Shown here piece after piece: positions 29,226-39,835 of a DNA stretch of 59,682 nucleotides. This DNA comes from an uncultured Pelagibacteraceae bacterium (GTDB taxonomy: Bacteria; Pseudomonadota; Alphaproteobacteria; Pelagibacterales; Pelagibacteraceae), in assembly GCA_902511185.1 (NCBI GenBank), contig CABXEK010000004.1, forward strand, positions 1-59,682, given 5' to 3'. Under the pieces are notes generated by a model. It was given only the letters and a program-made list of their open reading frames with translations. It did not search any database and was not told the origin of the DNA. The position numbers and the translations under genes were made by a program. Numbering within the stretch: position 1 is the stretch's first letter; the number at the start of each line of letters is the position of its first letter.

Positions 29226-31106
29226 TTGATATATAGTGTTATTGGATATTATTCATTAATTTTAGGTTTGTGTTTTAGTTTAATTTTAATCTTTTTTTCA
29301 GTAAGAAATTTTAATAATTCCAAATTATTAGATCCAAAGATTTTATCATTCACATTTTTACAATTTTTTTTTGTTGTAATCAGTTTTTTGAGTTTAGTTT
29401 TATCTTTTGTTTTTTCTGATTTTAGTAATGAAACTGTTTTTAATAACTCGCATACAACTAAACCACTTTTTTATAAAATAGCTGGTACTTGGGGAAATCA
29501 TGAGGGAAGTCTTTTACTTTGGTTATTTGTATTAACGCTATTCATTTTCATATTTTTATTAAGAAGCAAAAGTCAACCAACAAAATATAAAATTTTAACT
29601 TTAGTATTTCAGCAAATTATAATTATTGGTTTTTTTATATTTTTAATTAAGACATCCAACCCTTTTAATTTTCTATTTCCAACTCCAGAAGAGGGGTTGG
29701 GATTAAATCCAATATTACAAGATCCTGCTTTAGCAATTCATCCACCAATTTTGTATTTAGGTTACGTTGGTTCATCAATTATTTTCTCATCAGCGCTATC
29801 AGCAACATCACTAAACTTAATTACTAAAACTTGGGCCTCACATATCAAAAAGTGGGTTTTAATTTCATGGATATTTTTAACTCTAGGAATTTTATTAGGA
29901 TCAATTTGGGCTTATTATGAACTAGGTTGGGGAGGCTTTTGGTTTTGGGATCCTGTTGAAAATGTCTCACTAATGCCATGGCTAGCATTAACAACACTTT
30001 TACATTGTATTCTTGTTTTAGAAAAAAAATTGATTTTAACCTCTTGGGTAATAATTTTATCAATAGCAACGTTTACACTGAGCATGTGTGGTACGTTTTT
30101 AGTAAGATCTGGAATTCTTAATTCTGTACATACTTTTGCAAATGATCCAGAGAGAGGATTATTTATCTTAATTTTTCTATTTTCTTTAATTTTTCTTTCT
30201 TTATTTATTTTTTTCTTTTTTTACAAAGCCAACAAAGATACTCCGACAAGTTTTTTTTGGTTAAGTAAGGAAGCTGCAATTATAATTAACAACTGGTTTA
30301 TGATGTATTTTTTGTCAGTAGTATTGATTGGTACAGTTTATCCTATATTTCTTGACGTTTTATCTTCACAGAAAATATCTGTAGGACCACCATTTTATCA
30401 TAAATTAATAATTCCAATTATAATTCCATTTTTGTTGATGATGGCAATTGGTCCGAAATTAAAATGGATTAAATCTAACTTGGAAGATAAAATTTATTTA
30501 TTTATTCTATTAGTAATTTCTACCTTATTGTCTTTTTTAATTGTAAAAAATTTTGATACAAATTTACTTGTAAATACAATTTTAGTTTCAAGTGCCTTAT
30601 ATCTTTTCTTAATAACGTTAAGAGATTTTTTTATTAAGAAATATAATAATATCTCACAAAATATTGCCCATTTTGGATTTAGTTTACTAATTTTGAGTAT
30701 CTTATTGAACAACTTTTTTTCAACTGAAATTATAACCAACTTAAAAGTTGGAGAAACTTTTGAAACTGAAAATACTAAGATTATATTTGAAGATATTAGT
30801 CAAAAAAAAGAAAAAAATTATCAATTAATTACAGGAAAATTTATTATTCAAAATCCAGGTGGTAAAATAGATAATTTGTCACCCGAACTTAGAATATATA
30901 ATCAACCAAATATTGTGACCAGCGAAGCAGATATAAAAACAACCATAATTGCCGATAAATTTATAGTAATTAATTTAGTTCAGAATCAAGAATATTTTAA
31001 TGTTAGGTACCAGGTAAAACCATTTATGATATGGATTTGGTTATCAGTATTGTTGATTAGTTTTGGTGGCTTAACAAGTTTAATTAAAAAGAAACATGAA
31101 AAATAA
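29226..31106 (+). CDS. ccmF: Heme lyase CcmF
   Basis: TWGNHEGSLLLWLF, WAYYELGWGGFWFWDPVENVSLMPWL, FLVRSGILNSVHTFANDPERG; TTG start. Confidence 0.97.
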   Translation: MIYSVIGYYSLILGLCFSLILIFFSVRNFNNSKLLDPKILSFTFLQFFFVVISFLSLVLSFVFSDFSNETVFNNSHTTKPLFYKIAGTWGNHEGSLLLWLFVLTLFIFIFLLRSKSQPTKYKILTLVFQQIIIIGFFIFLIKTSNPFNFLFPTPEEGLGLNPILQDPALAIHPPILYLGYVGSSIIFSSALSATSLNLITKTWASHIKKWVLISWIFLTLGILLGSIWAYYELGWGGFWFWDPVENVSLMPWLALTTLLHCILVLEKKLILTSWVIILSIATFTLSMCGTFLVRSGILNSVHTFANDPERGLFILIFLFSLIFLSLFIFFFFYKANKDTPTSFFWLSKEAAIIINNWFMMYFLSVVLIGTVYPIFLDVLSSQKISVGPPFYHKLIIPIIIPFLLMMAIGPKLKWIKSNLEDKIYLFILLVISTLLSFLIVKNFDTNLLVNTILVSSALYLFLITLRDFFIKKYNNISQNIAHFGFSLLILSILLNNFFSTEIITNLKVGETFETENTKIIFEDISQKKEKNYQLITGKFIIQNPGGKIDNLSPELRIYNQPNIVTSEADIKTTIIADKFIVINLVQNQEYFNVRYQVKPFMIWIWLSVLLISFGGLTSLIKKKHEK

Positions 31107-31614
31107 GTTATCATCAATACTTATAACCTTTGCTTTTGTTTTTGTTTTTGTTCTTTTTTATAAAGGTTTAAAAAACACAAATATTTACACTCCAGAAAAA
31201 AAAATTAACAATGTAGTTCCTTTATTTACTGTAGATTTATTTAGCACTGGAAAAAAAGTAAATTCAATAGAGTTATTCAGTGCAGAGAAATTTTATCTAT
31301 TGAATATTTGGTCATCGTGGTGTGTGCCATGTAGGCAAGAGCATCCTTTATTAATGTATTTATCAAAAAATAAAATAGTTGAAATTATAGGTTTAAATTA
31401 CAAAGATAAAAAGATTAATGCTCAGAGTTTTTTAGATGAGCTTGGTAATCCGTACAAAAATATTATTTTTGACAAAGAGGGCATCTATGCAATTGAATGG
31501 GGAGCTTATGGTGTGCCAGAGACTTACTTAATTCATAATGGTGTTATAATAAAAAAATACATTGGGCCCTTAAACGAAGAATTAATCAAAGAAATTAAAT
31601 CATTAATAAAATGA
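31096..31614 (+). CDS. ccmG: Thiol:disulfide interchange protein CcmG/DsbE
   Basis: LLNIWSSWCVPCRQEHPLL, GVPETYLI. Confidence 0.95.
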   Translation: MKNKLSSILITFAFVFVFVLFYKGLKNTNIYTPEKKINNVVPLFTVDLFSTGKKVNSIELFSAEKFYLLNIWSSWCVPCRQEHPLLMYLSKNKIVEIIGLNYKDKKINAQSFLDELGNPYKNIIFDKEGIYAIEWGAYGVPETYLIHNGVIIKKYIGPLNEELIKEIKSLIK

Positions 31615-31973
31615 AATTATTAAAATTATTTTTTATTATTTTTATTATTTTTTCTTTAAATCATTTGAAAGCAAATAATGAGAATATCAAAAACGATATT
31701 ACTAAAAACTTACGTTGTTTGACTTGTCAGGGTCAATCTGTTTATGATTCAGACTCTGAATTTGCAAATAGTATAAAAATTTTAGTAAAAAAAAAATTAA
31801 ATGAGGGTTTATCTAAAAAACAAATTTATAAATTTTTTAAAGATAAATATGGAGAATGGATACTGTATGAAACTGAACTTAACAAAAATACATATATATT
31901 ATGGTTATTACCAATATTGATATTTTTAATTGGAGGTGCAATAGTCTTTAAAAATTTTATTTTTAAAAAATAA
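31611..31973 (+). CDS. ccmH: Cytochrome c maturation protein CcmH/CcmL
   Basis: NLRCLTCQGQSVYDSDSEFANSIK, FKDKYGEWILYE. Confidence 0.94.
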   Translation: MKLLKLFFIIFIIFSLNHLKANNENIKNDITKNLRCLTCQGQSVYDSDSEFANSIKILVKKKLNEGLSKKQIYKFFKDKYGEWILYETELNKNTYILWLLPILIFLIGGAIVFKNFIFKK

Positions 31974-31983
31974 TTTATCTAAT

Positions 31984-32496
31984 ATGAATTTAAAAAACTT
32001 TTGTTTAACACTTATTTTTGTATTTTCTGTATTTACATTAAATGCTGAAGAAATAAAAACTGATAATCAAGATACAGAGTTTAATGTTTACACAGGCATG
32101 TTTGACTTTAGTGATCAAGGAAAAAGATCTACACTTATTGGTTTTCAACATCAAAATGAAAATTTAAACAGAGATACTTTTTTAGGAAATCTATCACCTA
32201 TTACAGGTGCATTTATTACTGCTGATAGTGCGGGTTATATTTATACAGGTGTACAAGCTCAATATAAAATTGGTGCTTTAAATATTACACCAAGTTTTAT
32301 GCCTGGATTATATCACCAAGGAGATGGTAAAGATCTTGGGCATGTTCTTGAATTCAAGAGTGAAGTTCAATTATCACTTGATATATCGAAAAGTACTGAA
32401 TTAGGGTTTTCATATAATCATTTATCTAATGCTAGCTTAGGAGATAAAAATCCTGGGGCAAATAGTTATATGTTTAATTTTCTTAAAAGTTTCTAA
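31984..32496 (+). CDS. PagL/acyloxyacyl hydrolase-like outer membrane protein
   Basis: Signal peptide, beta-barrel style, YNHLSNASLGDKNPGANSY matches the PagL HxSNA region. Confidence 0.75.
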   Translation: MNLKNFCLTLIFVFSVFTLNAEEIKTDNQDTEFNVYTGMFDFSDQGKRSTLIGFQHQNENLNRDTFLGNLSPITGAFITADSAGYIYTGVQAQYKIGALNITPSFMPGLYHQGDGKDLGHVLEFKSEVQLSLDISKSTELGFSYNHLSNASLGDKNPGANSYMFNFLKSF

Positions 32497-32505
32497 TAAT
32501 TCAAT

Positions 32506-33657
32506 ATGAAAATAAATGAATGCTATAATTTCAATGATTTTAGAAAACTTGCTAAAAAAAGATTACCTTCACCAATTTTTCACTACATAGATGGTGGGGC
32601 AGATGATGAAACTACACTAAAAAGAAATACTGACTCTTTTAATGATTGTGATTTAGTGCCTAATGTTTTGGCAAGTGTAGGTAAGCCAGATCTATCAACA
32701 ACTGTTTTTGGCAAAAAAATCAATATGCCAATTTTTTTGTCACCAACAGCTATGCAAAGATTATATCATCATGATGGAGATAAAGCATCAGCTCGAGCTG
32801 CAGAAAAGTTTGGAACCTTTTACAGTATGTCGACAATGGCAAATAATACCATTGAGGAAATTGCAGAAATTTCTAAAGGTCCAAAGTTATTTCAACTATA
32901 TGTTCATAAAGATCAATCAATCACAGATGATTTAATTGAGAGATGTAGAACGTCAGGTTATGATGGTATGTGTTTAACGGTTGATACATTGGTTGGTGGA
33001 AATAGAGAGAGAGACCATAGAACAGGATTTACAACTCCTCCAAAACTTACTTTTCAAAGCTTGCTTAGTTTTGCAATGAGACCTGAATGGGTTTTTAATT
33101 ATTTTACTCATAAAAAATTTGAATTATCAAATGTTGCAAAGAAGACAGATAAAGGAACCAATATTGCAAAGTCAGTAGTAGAGTATATCAACGAACAATA
33201 TGATCCAGCAATGAACTGGAAAGATGCAGAGTACTGTGCAAAAAAATGGAATAAGCCCTTTGCACTCAAAGGAGTTATGTCAGTAGAAGATGCAAAAAGA
33301 GCAATTGATATTGGTTGTACAGCAATCATGGTTTCAAACCATGGTGGAAGACAATTAGATGGATCAAGATCACCATTTGATCAGGTAAAAGAACTGTCAG
33401 ATGCTGTAGGTGATAAACTTGAAATTATATTAGATGGGGGCATTAGAAGAGGAACACATGTCTTAAAGGCTATAGCTGCGGGCGCAAAAGCATGCAGCTT
33501 TGGAAAAATGTTCTTGTTTTCTTTAGGTGCTGGAGGCCAACCAGGAGTAGAACGTCTATTGCAGAATATGCATGATGAAATAAATCGTAATATGGTATTA
33601 ATGGGCTGTAAAAATATTAAAGAGTTAAATAGATCAAAATTAATTTATAGAAAATAA
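32506..33657 (+). CDS. FMN-dependent alpha-hydroxy acid dehydrogenase (LldD/glycolate oxidase family)
   Basis: FHYIDGGADDETTLKRN, SPTAMQRLYHHDG, LTVDTLVGGNRERDHRTGF, IMVSNHGGRQLDGSRSP, LDGGIRRGTHVLKA. Confidence 0.94.
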   Translation: MKINECYNFNDFRKLAKKRLPSPIFHYIDGGADDETTLKRNTDSFNDCDLVPNVLASVGKPDLSTTVFGKKINMPIFLSPTAMQRLYHHDGDKASARAAEKFGTFYSMSTMANNTIEEIAEISKGPKLFQLYVHKDQSITDDLIERCRTSGYDGMCLTVDTLVGGNRERDHRTGFTTPPKLTFQSLLSFAMRPEWVFNYFTHKKFELSNVAKKTDKGTNIAKSVVEYINEQYDPAMNWKDAEYCAKKWNKPFALKGVMSVEDAKRAIDIGCTAIMVSNHGGRQLDGSRSPFDQVKELSDAVGDKLEIILDGGIRRGTHVLKAIAAGAKACSFGKMFLFSLGAGGQPGVERLLQNMHDEINRNMVLMGCKNIKELNRSKLIYRK

Positions 33658-33675
33658 CACAAAAGGAAAAAAAAT

Positions 33676-34839
33676 ATGAAATTAGCTTCAAGTTTAAATC
33701 GTTTAGGAACCGAGTCAGCATTTAGTGTTTTAGCAGAAGCCAAAAAATTAGAAGCTGCTGGAAATCCAATGATTCACTTGGGACTTGGTCAACCTGATTT
33801 CAAAACCCCAAAACATGTAGTTGAGGCTGCTAAAAAAGCTTTAGATGATGGACATCATGGATACGTTTTATCAAATGGGATTTTAGAGTGTAGGCAAGCT
33901 GTAACAAGGTGGATAAAAAAACGTTACAACGTTGATGTAGATGCTGAAAGAATTACAATTATGCCAGGGGGCAAGCCTACGATGCACTATGCTATTCAAT
34001 GCTTTGGAGAGCCTGGAGCTGAAATTATTCATCCAACACCTGCATTCCCAATTTATGAGTCCATGATTAATTATACTGGGTCTACAGCAGTTGCTTATGA
34101 TTTAACAGAAGACAAAGATTTAAAATTTAGTGCAGATAAAATTTTATCTTTAATAACTGATAAAACTAGATTGTTAATTTTGATTAACCCAAATAATCCA
34201 ACTGGAAGTTTTGTGGAAAAATCAGAAATAGATAAATTAGCTGAAGGATTAAAAAAACATCCTCATGTAACAATCTTGAGTGATGAAATTTACAGTAGGC
34301 AAATTTTTGATGCTAAAGAAATGCCAACTTTTTTCAATTACCCAGAACTAAGAGATAGATTAATTGTTCTTGAAGGTTGGAGTAAAGCTTATTCAATGAC
34401 AGGTTGGAGATTAGGCTGGAGTTTTTGGCCAGAAAATTTAATTGAACATGTAAATAAATTATTAATCAATAGTGTCTCATGCGTTAATGCAGCTGCTCAG
34501 TTTGCGGGTATTGCTGCGTTAGATGGACCAGATGACTCTATTCATCTAATGATGGAAAAATTTACTCAAAGAAGAAAATTAATTCATGAAGGGCTAAATA
34601 GTTTACCAGGTATTGAATGTAGTTTACCAGGTGGAGCATTCTATGCATTTCCTAAAGTAATAGGAACTGGAATGGATGGCTCAGAATTTTGTAAAAGAGC
34701 AATGCATGAAGCTGGAGTAGCAATTGTACCAGGCACAGCCTTTGGCAAAACGTCTAAAGACTATGTCAGATTTAGCTTTGCAGCCTCTCAAGATAACATT
34801 TCTAACGCATTGGAAAATATTAAAAAAATGTTAGGCTAG
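33676..34839 (+). CDS. Class I/II pyridoxal-phosphate aminotransferase
   Basis: HLGLGQPDFKTPKHV, INPNNPTGSFV, LEGWSKAYSMTGWRLGW. Confidence 0.95.
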   Translation: MKLASSLNRLGTESAFSVLAEAKKLEAAGNPMIHLGLGQPDFKTPKHVVEAAKKALDDGHHGYVLSNGILECRQAVTRWIKKRYNVDVDAERITIMPGGKPTMHYAIQCFGEPGAEIIHPTPAFPIYESMINYTGSTAVAYDLTEDKDLKFSADKILSLITDKTRLLILINPNNPTGSFVEKSEIDKLAEGLKKHPHVTILSDEIYSRQIFDAKEMPTFFNYPELRDRLIVLEGWSKAYSMTGWRLGWSFWPENLIEHVNKLLINSVSCVNAAAQFAGIAALDGPDDSIHLMMEKFTQRRKLIHEGLNSLPGIECSLPGGAFYAFPKVIGTGMDGSEFCKRAMHEAGVAIVPGTAFGKTSKDYVRFSFAASQDNISNALENIKKMLG

Positions 34840-34844
34840 ACATA

Positions 34845-36341
34845 ATGTCTGAACTAGCACTACCTAAAGTTGATAAAAATATATTAACCAAGAAATCTTT
34901 AATTGTATCTGATCTTAAAAGGATTATTAACAAAGATAATGTTTTAAGTGATGCAGATGAAATTAAACCATATGAAACAGATGCTTTAGCAGCCTACAAA
35001 AACACACCCCTAGCTGTTGTGTTGCCTGAAAATACACAAGAGGTTAGTGAAATTTTAAAATATTGTAATAATGAAAATATAAAAGTTATTCCAAGAGGAG
35101 CTGGGACTGGATTGTCAGGTGGGGCACTACCTTTAAATGATGCAATTCTTTTAGGACTTGGAAAATTTAATAAAATTCTTGATATTGATTTCAATAATAA
35201 CTGTGTTGTTACTCAACCTGGTGTCACTAATTTATCAATAACTCATGCTGTAAAACACAAGGGATATTATTATGCACCCGATCCATCAAGTCAATTAGCC
35301 TGTTCAATTGGTGGAAACGTAGCGGAAAATTCAGGAGGTGTTCACTCCTTAAAATATGGAACTACAACAAATAATATTTTAGGTGCAGAGATGGTTTTGA
35401 TGGATGGAACCATATGTAGATTAGGTGGAAAAACATTAGATCAAGAAGGTTATGATTTGATGGGACTTATCTGTGGTTCAGAAGGATTACTTGGAGTTAT
35501 TACTGAAGTAACTGTTAAAATTTTAAAAAACCCTCAAACGGTCAAAGCAGCATTAGTTGGTTTTCCAACAATTGAAGATGGTGGAAATTGTGTAACTGAA
35601 ATTATCTCTAGTGGGATTGTTCCTGCTGGAATGGAAATTATGGACAAAGCTTTAATTGATGCAACTGAAAAATTTGCTAAAGCAGGATATCCAATGGATG
35701 CAGAAGTTCTAATGATTGTTGAGCTTGATGGAACTAATTCTGAAGTTGATAGTATGCTAAAAGAAATAGAAAAAATTTCTCAAAAAAATAATTCAAATAG
35801 TTTCAAACTTAGTAAAAATGAAAAAGAAAGAATGGCTTTTTGGTCAGGAAGAAAAGCTGCTTTTCCTGCATGTGGAGCTATGGCACCAGATTATTATTGT
35901 ATGGATGGATCAATCCCAAGAGGAAAATTATCAGAAATATTAAAAGAAATTACCAGACTTTCAAAAAAGTATAACCTAGCTGTAGCAAATGGTTTTCATG
36001 CAGGCGATGGAAACTTGCATCCTCTTATTTTATTTGATGGAAGCAAAAAAGAGGAATTAAAAAAGACAGAGGAATTTGGAGCAGAAATATTAAAAGCGTG
36101 TGTGAAAATGGGAGGTGCATTAACCGGAGAACATGGTGTGGGTATTGAAAAACGTGAGTTGATGTGTGAAGCTTTTAACAACGATGATATTCAGCAACAA
36201 TTAGATATAAAAAAATCATTAGATACAAAAAATCTTTTAAATCCAGGAAAAGTTTATCCTATATTAAGAAAATGCGCAGAGGAAGGGAGAGTTCATGTTC
36301 ATAGAGGAGAAGAAAAATTCCCAGATCTACCAAGATTCTAA
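34845..36341 (+). CDS. glcD: Glycolate oxidase subunit GlcD
   Basis: VIPRGAGTGLSGGALP, DPSSQLACSIGGNVAENSGGVHSLKYGTT, NGFHAGDGNLHPLILFD, LTGEHGVGIEKRELM. Confidence 0.96.
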   Translation: MSELALPKVDKNILTKKSLIVSDLKRIINKDNVLSDADEIKPYETDALAAYKNTPLAVVLPENTQEVSEILKYCNNENIKVIPRGAGTGLSGGALPLNDAILLGLGKFNKILDIDFNNNCVVTQPGVTNLSITHAVKHKGYYYAPDPSSQLACSIGGNVAENSGGVHSLKYGTTTNNILGAEMVLMDGTICRLGGKTLDQEGYDLMGLICGSEGLLGVITEVTVKILKNPQTVKAALVGFPTIEDGGNCVTEIISSGIVPAGMEIMDKALIDATEKFAKAGYPMDAEVLMIVELDGTNSEVDSMLKEIEKISQKNNSNSFKLSKNEKERMAFWSGRKAAFPACGAMAPDYYCMDGSIPRGKLSEILKEITRLSKKYNLAVANGFHAGDGNLHPLILFDGSKKEELKKTEEFGAEILKACVKMGGALTGEHGVGIEKRELMCEAFNNDDIQQQLDIKKSLDTKNLLNPGKVYPILRKCAEEGRVHVHRGEEKFPDLPRF

Positions 36342-37572
36342 TTATCTTAAACCTGATACAGAAATTGGAGTTTCAAACTTAGTTAAAGATTTTTATAAAA
36401 AAAAATTACCAATAAATTTACAAGGAACAAATAGTAAAAAATATATTGGTTACAATGTTCAGGCTGCAAAAACTTTAGATTTATCTAATCTAAACGGAGT
36501 AATAGAGTATTTACCAGAAGAACTTTATATTAAGGTGTTGGCAGGAACACCAATTAAAACTATTGAGGATTTATTAGAAAAACACAATCAACAGTTGGCA
36601 TTTGAGCCTTTAGATTTTGGTTATATAAATGAAGGCAAATCTAATAAAGGCTCCGCAGCTGGATGTGTTGCCACCAATTATGCTGGCTCACGTAGATTTA
36701 AAGTTGGAAGTGTTAGAGATTTCGTATTAGGTTTTAGAGGAGTAAACGGTAAAGGAGATATTATAAAATCAGGTGGAACAGTAGTAAAAAATGTCACTGG
36801 ATATGATTTATCAAAAGTAGTGTCAGGTTCTTTTGGAACTTTAGTAGCACTTACTGAACTAACATTAAAAGTTTCTCCAAAAAAAATATTCCAAAATACT
36901 ATCGTTATATATCTGAAGGACATAAAAATTGTTTCCTCTCTTTTTCATAAAGTTTTAGACTCAAGTAATGAAATTTCAGGAGCTATATATATTCCTGATG
37001 AGCCAAAAAGTAAAAAGTTTGACTTAAACAAAAGCAGAGTTTTTAAATTTAATGATCTTAAAAATGATGGTCCTTTCTTTGCCATCAGATTAGAGGGAGA
37101 TCGAGTATCCGTTCAAGAAAGATTACAAGATATAAACAGAGAATTAGAACTTAAAAAATATAAAACATCTATTTTGGATAATCATCAATCAGTTCCATTT
37201 TGGATAAAAGTAAATAATTTAGAGTTATTTACGAATACAAAAAATAATTTAATAAGAGCAGTGATTCCTCCATCTAATTCTGAAAAGTTAATGAAATTTT
37301 TAGGTAATAAATTAAAATATTTCATTGATTGGTCTGGATCTTTGTTTTGGATAGAAGTTCCTGATAACGAGGATAATAAAATTGCACAAATTAGAGAGTT
37401 TATAAGCAATAATGAAGGATATATGACCATCATCATGAAATCAGAAAATTTTGATTTTAAAGAAAAAGTATTTTCAACTGATAAAGCAAAATTAATGATA
37501 TCAAAAAAAATTAAAGAAAGTTTTGATCCTAAGAGCTTGTTCAATCCAGGAAGAATGTATCGAGAGATTTAA
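36295..37572 (+). CDS. glcE: Glycolate oxidase subunit GlcE (FAD-binding)
   Basis: RRFKVGSVRDFVLGFRGVNGKGDIIKSGGTVVKNVTGYDLSKVVSGSFGTL; between glcD and glcF. Overlaps glcD end by 47 nt; exact start uncertain. Confidence 0.92.
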   Translation: MFIEEKKNSQIYQDSNYLKPDTEIGVSNLVKDFYKKKLPINLQGTNSKKYIGYNVQAAKTLDLSNLNGVIEYLPEELYIKVLAGTPIKTIEDLLEKHNQQLAFEPLDFGYINEGKSNKGSAAGCVATNYAGSRRFKVGSVRDFVLGFRGVNGKGDIIKSGGTVVKNVTGYDLSKVVSGSFGTLVALTELTLKVSPKKIFQNTIVIYLKDIKIVSSLFHKVLDSSNEISGAIYIPDEPKSKKFDLNKSRVFKFNDLKNDGPFFAIRLEGDRVSVQERLQDINRELELKKYKTSILDNHQSVPFWIKVNNLELFTNTKNNLIRAVIPPSNSEKLMKFLGNKLKYFIDWSGSLFWIEVPDNEDNKIAQIREFISNNEGYMTIIMKSENFDFKEKVFSTDKAKLMISKKIKESFDPKSLFNPGRMYREI

Positions 37573-38864
37573 TGCAAACAAATTTTTCTAACACACAACT
37601 AAAAGATAAAGATAATCAATCTACTGAAAAAATTTTTAAAAAATGTGTTCATTGTGGAATGTGTAATGCTACCTGTCCAACATATGGAATTCTTGGTGAT
37701 GAATTAGATGGTCCAAGAGGAAGAATATATCTAATTCAAGACATGCTAGAAAATAATAAGAAGCCGTCTGAAAAAGTAGTTAAGCATATTGATAGATGTC
37801 TTTCATGTTATAGTTGTATGACCACTTGTCCTGCTGGAGTAAATTATATGCATGTAATAGATCATGGCAAAAAATATATAGAGCAAAATTATGAGAGACC
37901 TTTTTTTGATAAATTATTAAGGAATTTTTTATCAATAACTCTTCCAAATGTTAGATACTTTAAAGTTGCAAGTTTTTTTGTAAAAATTGGGAAACCTTTT
38001 AGTTTTTTATTTCCAAAAAAAATAAAGAATATGATTAGCTTAATGCCAACGTCTTTTCCAAAAAAACTTCTTAAGAACCAAGAAACTTATCGCGCTAAAG
38101 GAAAAAAAATAGCAAGAGTTGCCTTGTTAACTGGCTGTGTTCAAAAAGAAATTTCTCCTCAAATAAATGAGTCTACAATAAGATTATTAAATAGACATGG
38201 GGTTGAAGTTGTTGTTCCAAAAAAAATTCGATGTTGTGGGTCTCTAAATCATCATCTTGGAAAAAGTGAAGAGGCACATACTGATTTTACTAACAATATT
38301 AACATTTGGTATGAAGAACATAAAAAAGGAAATTTAGATGCAATATTATCTAATACATCTGGTTGTGGAACTACCCTGAAAGATTACGGCTTTATTTTTA
38401 GAGATGATAAAGATTATAAAGATAAAGCAAAAATAATTTCTAAATTAACAAAAGATGTAACTGAATATTTGTCTGAAAGTTTAAAATTAAATATTAAGAA
38501 AAAAAATAAAAAATATAAAATTGCTTATCATTCAGCCTGTTCAATGCAACATGGTCAAAATATTCATTCACAACCTTTAGAATTATTGTCAAAAACTGAA
38601 AATGATATAATGGAAATACCCCAAGGACATCTATGTTGTGGGTCTGCTGGAACTTATAACATCTTACAATCTGAGATAGCAACAAAACTGCTTAAAGATA
38701 AAGTTAAAAATATAGAAAGTACTAATCCTGAAATTATTTCAACAGGAAATATTGGTTGCATTACCCAAATATCTAATGGTACCAATATTCCAATTTTACA
38801 CACAATAGAATTATTAGATTGGTACACTGGTGGTCCTAAGCCTAAAATTTTAGAAAGAATATGA
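37572..38864 (+). CDS. glcF: Glycolate oxidase iron-sulfur subunit GlcF
   Basis: KKCVHCGMCNATCPTYGILGDELDGPRGRIYL, CLSCYSCMTTCPAGVNY, RCCGSLNHHLG, HLCCGSAGTYNILQ. Confidence 0.97.
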   Translation: MQTNFSNTQLKDKDNQSTEKIFKKCVHCGMCNATCPTYGILGDELDGPRGRIYLIQDMLENNKKPSEKVVKHIDRCLSCYSCMTTCPAGVNYMHVIDHGKKYIEQNYERPFFDKLLRNFLSITLPNVRYFKVASFFVKIGKPFSFLFPKKIKNMISLMPTSFPKKLLKNQETYRAKGKKIARVALLTGCVQKEISPQINESTIRLLNRHGVEVVVPKKIRCCGSLNHHLGKSEEAHTDFTNNINIWYEEHKKGNLDAILSNTSGCGTTLKDYGFIFRDDKDYKDKAKIISKLTKDVTEYLSESLKLNIKKKNKKYKIAYHSACSMQHGQNIHSQPLELLSKTENDIMEIPQGHLCCGSAGTYNILQSEIATKLLKDKVKNIESTNPEIISTGNIGCITQISNGTNIPILHTIELLDWYTGGPKPKILERI

Positions 38865-39820
38865 TTATGAAAAAAATATTGGTTACAAGAAAGTTGCTTA
38901 AAGACTGTGAGGATAAAGCAATCAAAGCTTTTGAGGCTAAATTAAATACAAATGATGAACTTTATTCTCAATCAAAACTAATTGAATTAAGTCAGGGGTG
39001 CGATGCAGTTTTAACTTCTTTAACTGATAAAATGGATGAAGAAACAATTAATAAATTACCTGAGACTGTAAAAATAATATCAAATTTTGCAGTTGGATTT
39101 GGAAACATTGATTTAGAAGCAGCAAAAAAAAGAGGTATTGTTGTAACTAATACTCCTGAAGTTCTATCTGATGCCACAGCTGAAATTGGAATTCTTTTAA
39201 TTTTGGGTGCTTGCAGAAGAGCAGCAGAAGGAATTGAAGCTGCAAAAGAAAGTAATTGGAAATGGTCAGCAGATTATTTAATTGGAAAGCAATTAACTGG
39301 TTCTAGACTAGGTATCTTAGGCATGGGAAGAATTGGACAAAAAATTGCAAAAATTGCAAAGTCACTTGGAATGATTATTCATTATCATAATCGTTCAAAA
39401 TTAAACGAAGATAAAGAGCAAGGTGCTGTTTATCATGATAGTCTTAAAAGTTTGTTTTCAGTTTCAGATGTTTTGTCAATTTGTTGTCCAGCAACAAAAG
39501 AGACAGTGAATTTAATTAATAAAGAAACGGTTGAATATTTCCCAAAAGGAGCGGTAATTACAAATGTTGCCAGAGGAGATATAGTTGATGATGATGCTTT
39601 AATTGATGCTTTGAATAGAAGAAAAATTTATGCAGCTGGATTAGATGTTTATAAAGGTGAACCAAATTTAAATCCTGGTTACTTGAAAATAAAAACTGCT
39701 TTTATTCTGCCTCATCTTGGAAGCGCAACTAAAGATACAAGAACTGCAATGGCTAATCTTGCAATTGATAACATTGATGAGTTTTTCAATACAGGTAATT
39801 GTAAAAATAAAGTAAACTAA
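38861..39820 (+). CDS. D-2-hydroxyacid dehydrogenase (glyoxylate reductase-like)
   Basis: NTPEVLSDATAEIGILLIL, LGILGMGRIGQKIAK, VARGDIVDDDALIDAL, LPHLGSAT. Confidence 0.93.
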   Translation: MIMKKILVTRKLLKDCEDKAIKAFEAKLNTNDELYSQSKLIELSQGCDAVLTSLTDKMDEETINKLPETVKIISNFAVGFGNIDLEAAKKRGIVVTNTPEVLSDATAEIGILLILGACRRAAEGIEAAKESNWKWSADYLIGKQLTGSRLGILGMGRIGQKIAKIAKSLGMIIHYHNRSKLNEDKEQGAVYHDSLKSLFSVSDVLSICCPATKETVNLINKETVEYFPKGAVITNVARGDIVDDDALIDALNRRKIYAAGLDVYKGEPNLNPGYLKIKTAFILPHLGSATKDTRTAMANLAIDNIDEFFNTGNCKNKVN

Positions 39821-39835
39821 GCGAAAAGAAAAAGT

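Noticed and set aside
36295-36341. glcD/glcE 47-nt overlap as possible frameshift or gene fusion
   Set aside because: Both proteins have complete family motifs; overlap most likely reflects an upstream-extended GlcE start call.
37185-37544. Minus-strand 119-aa ORF
   Set aside because: Antisense to glcE; no independent support.
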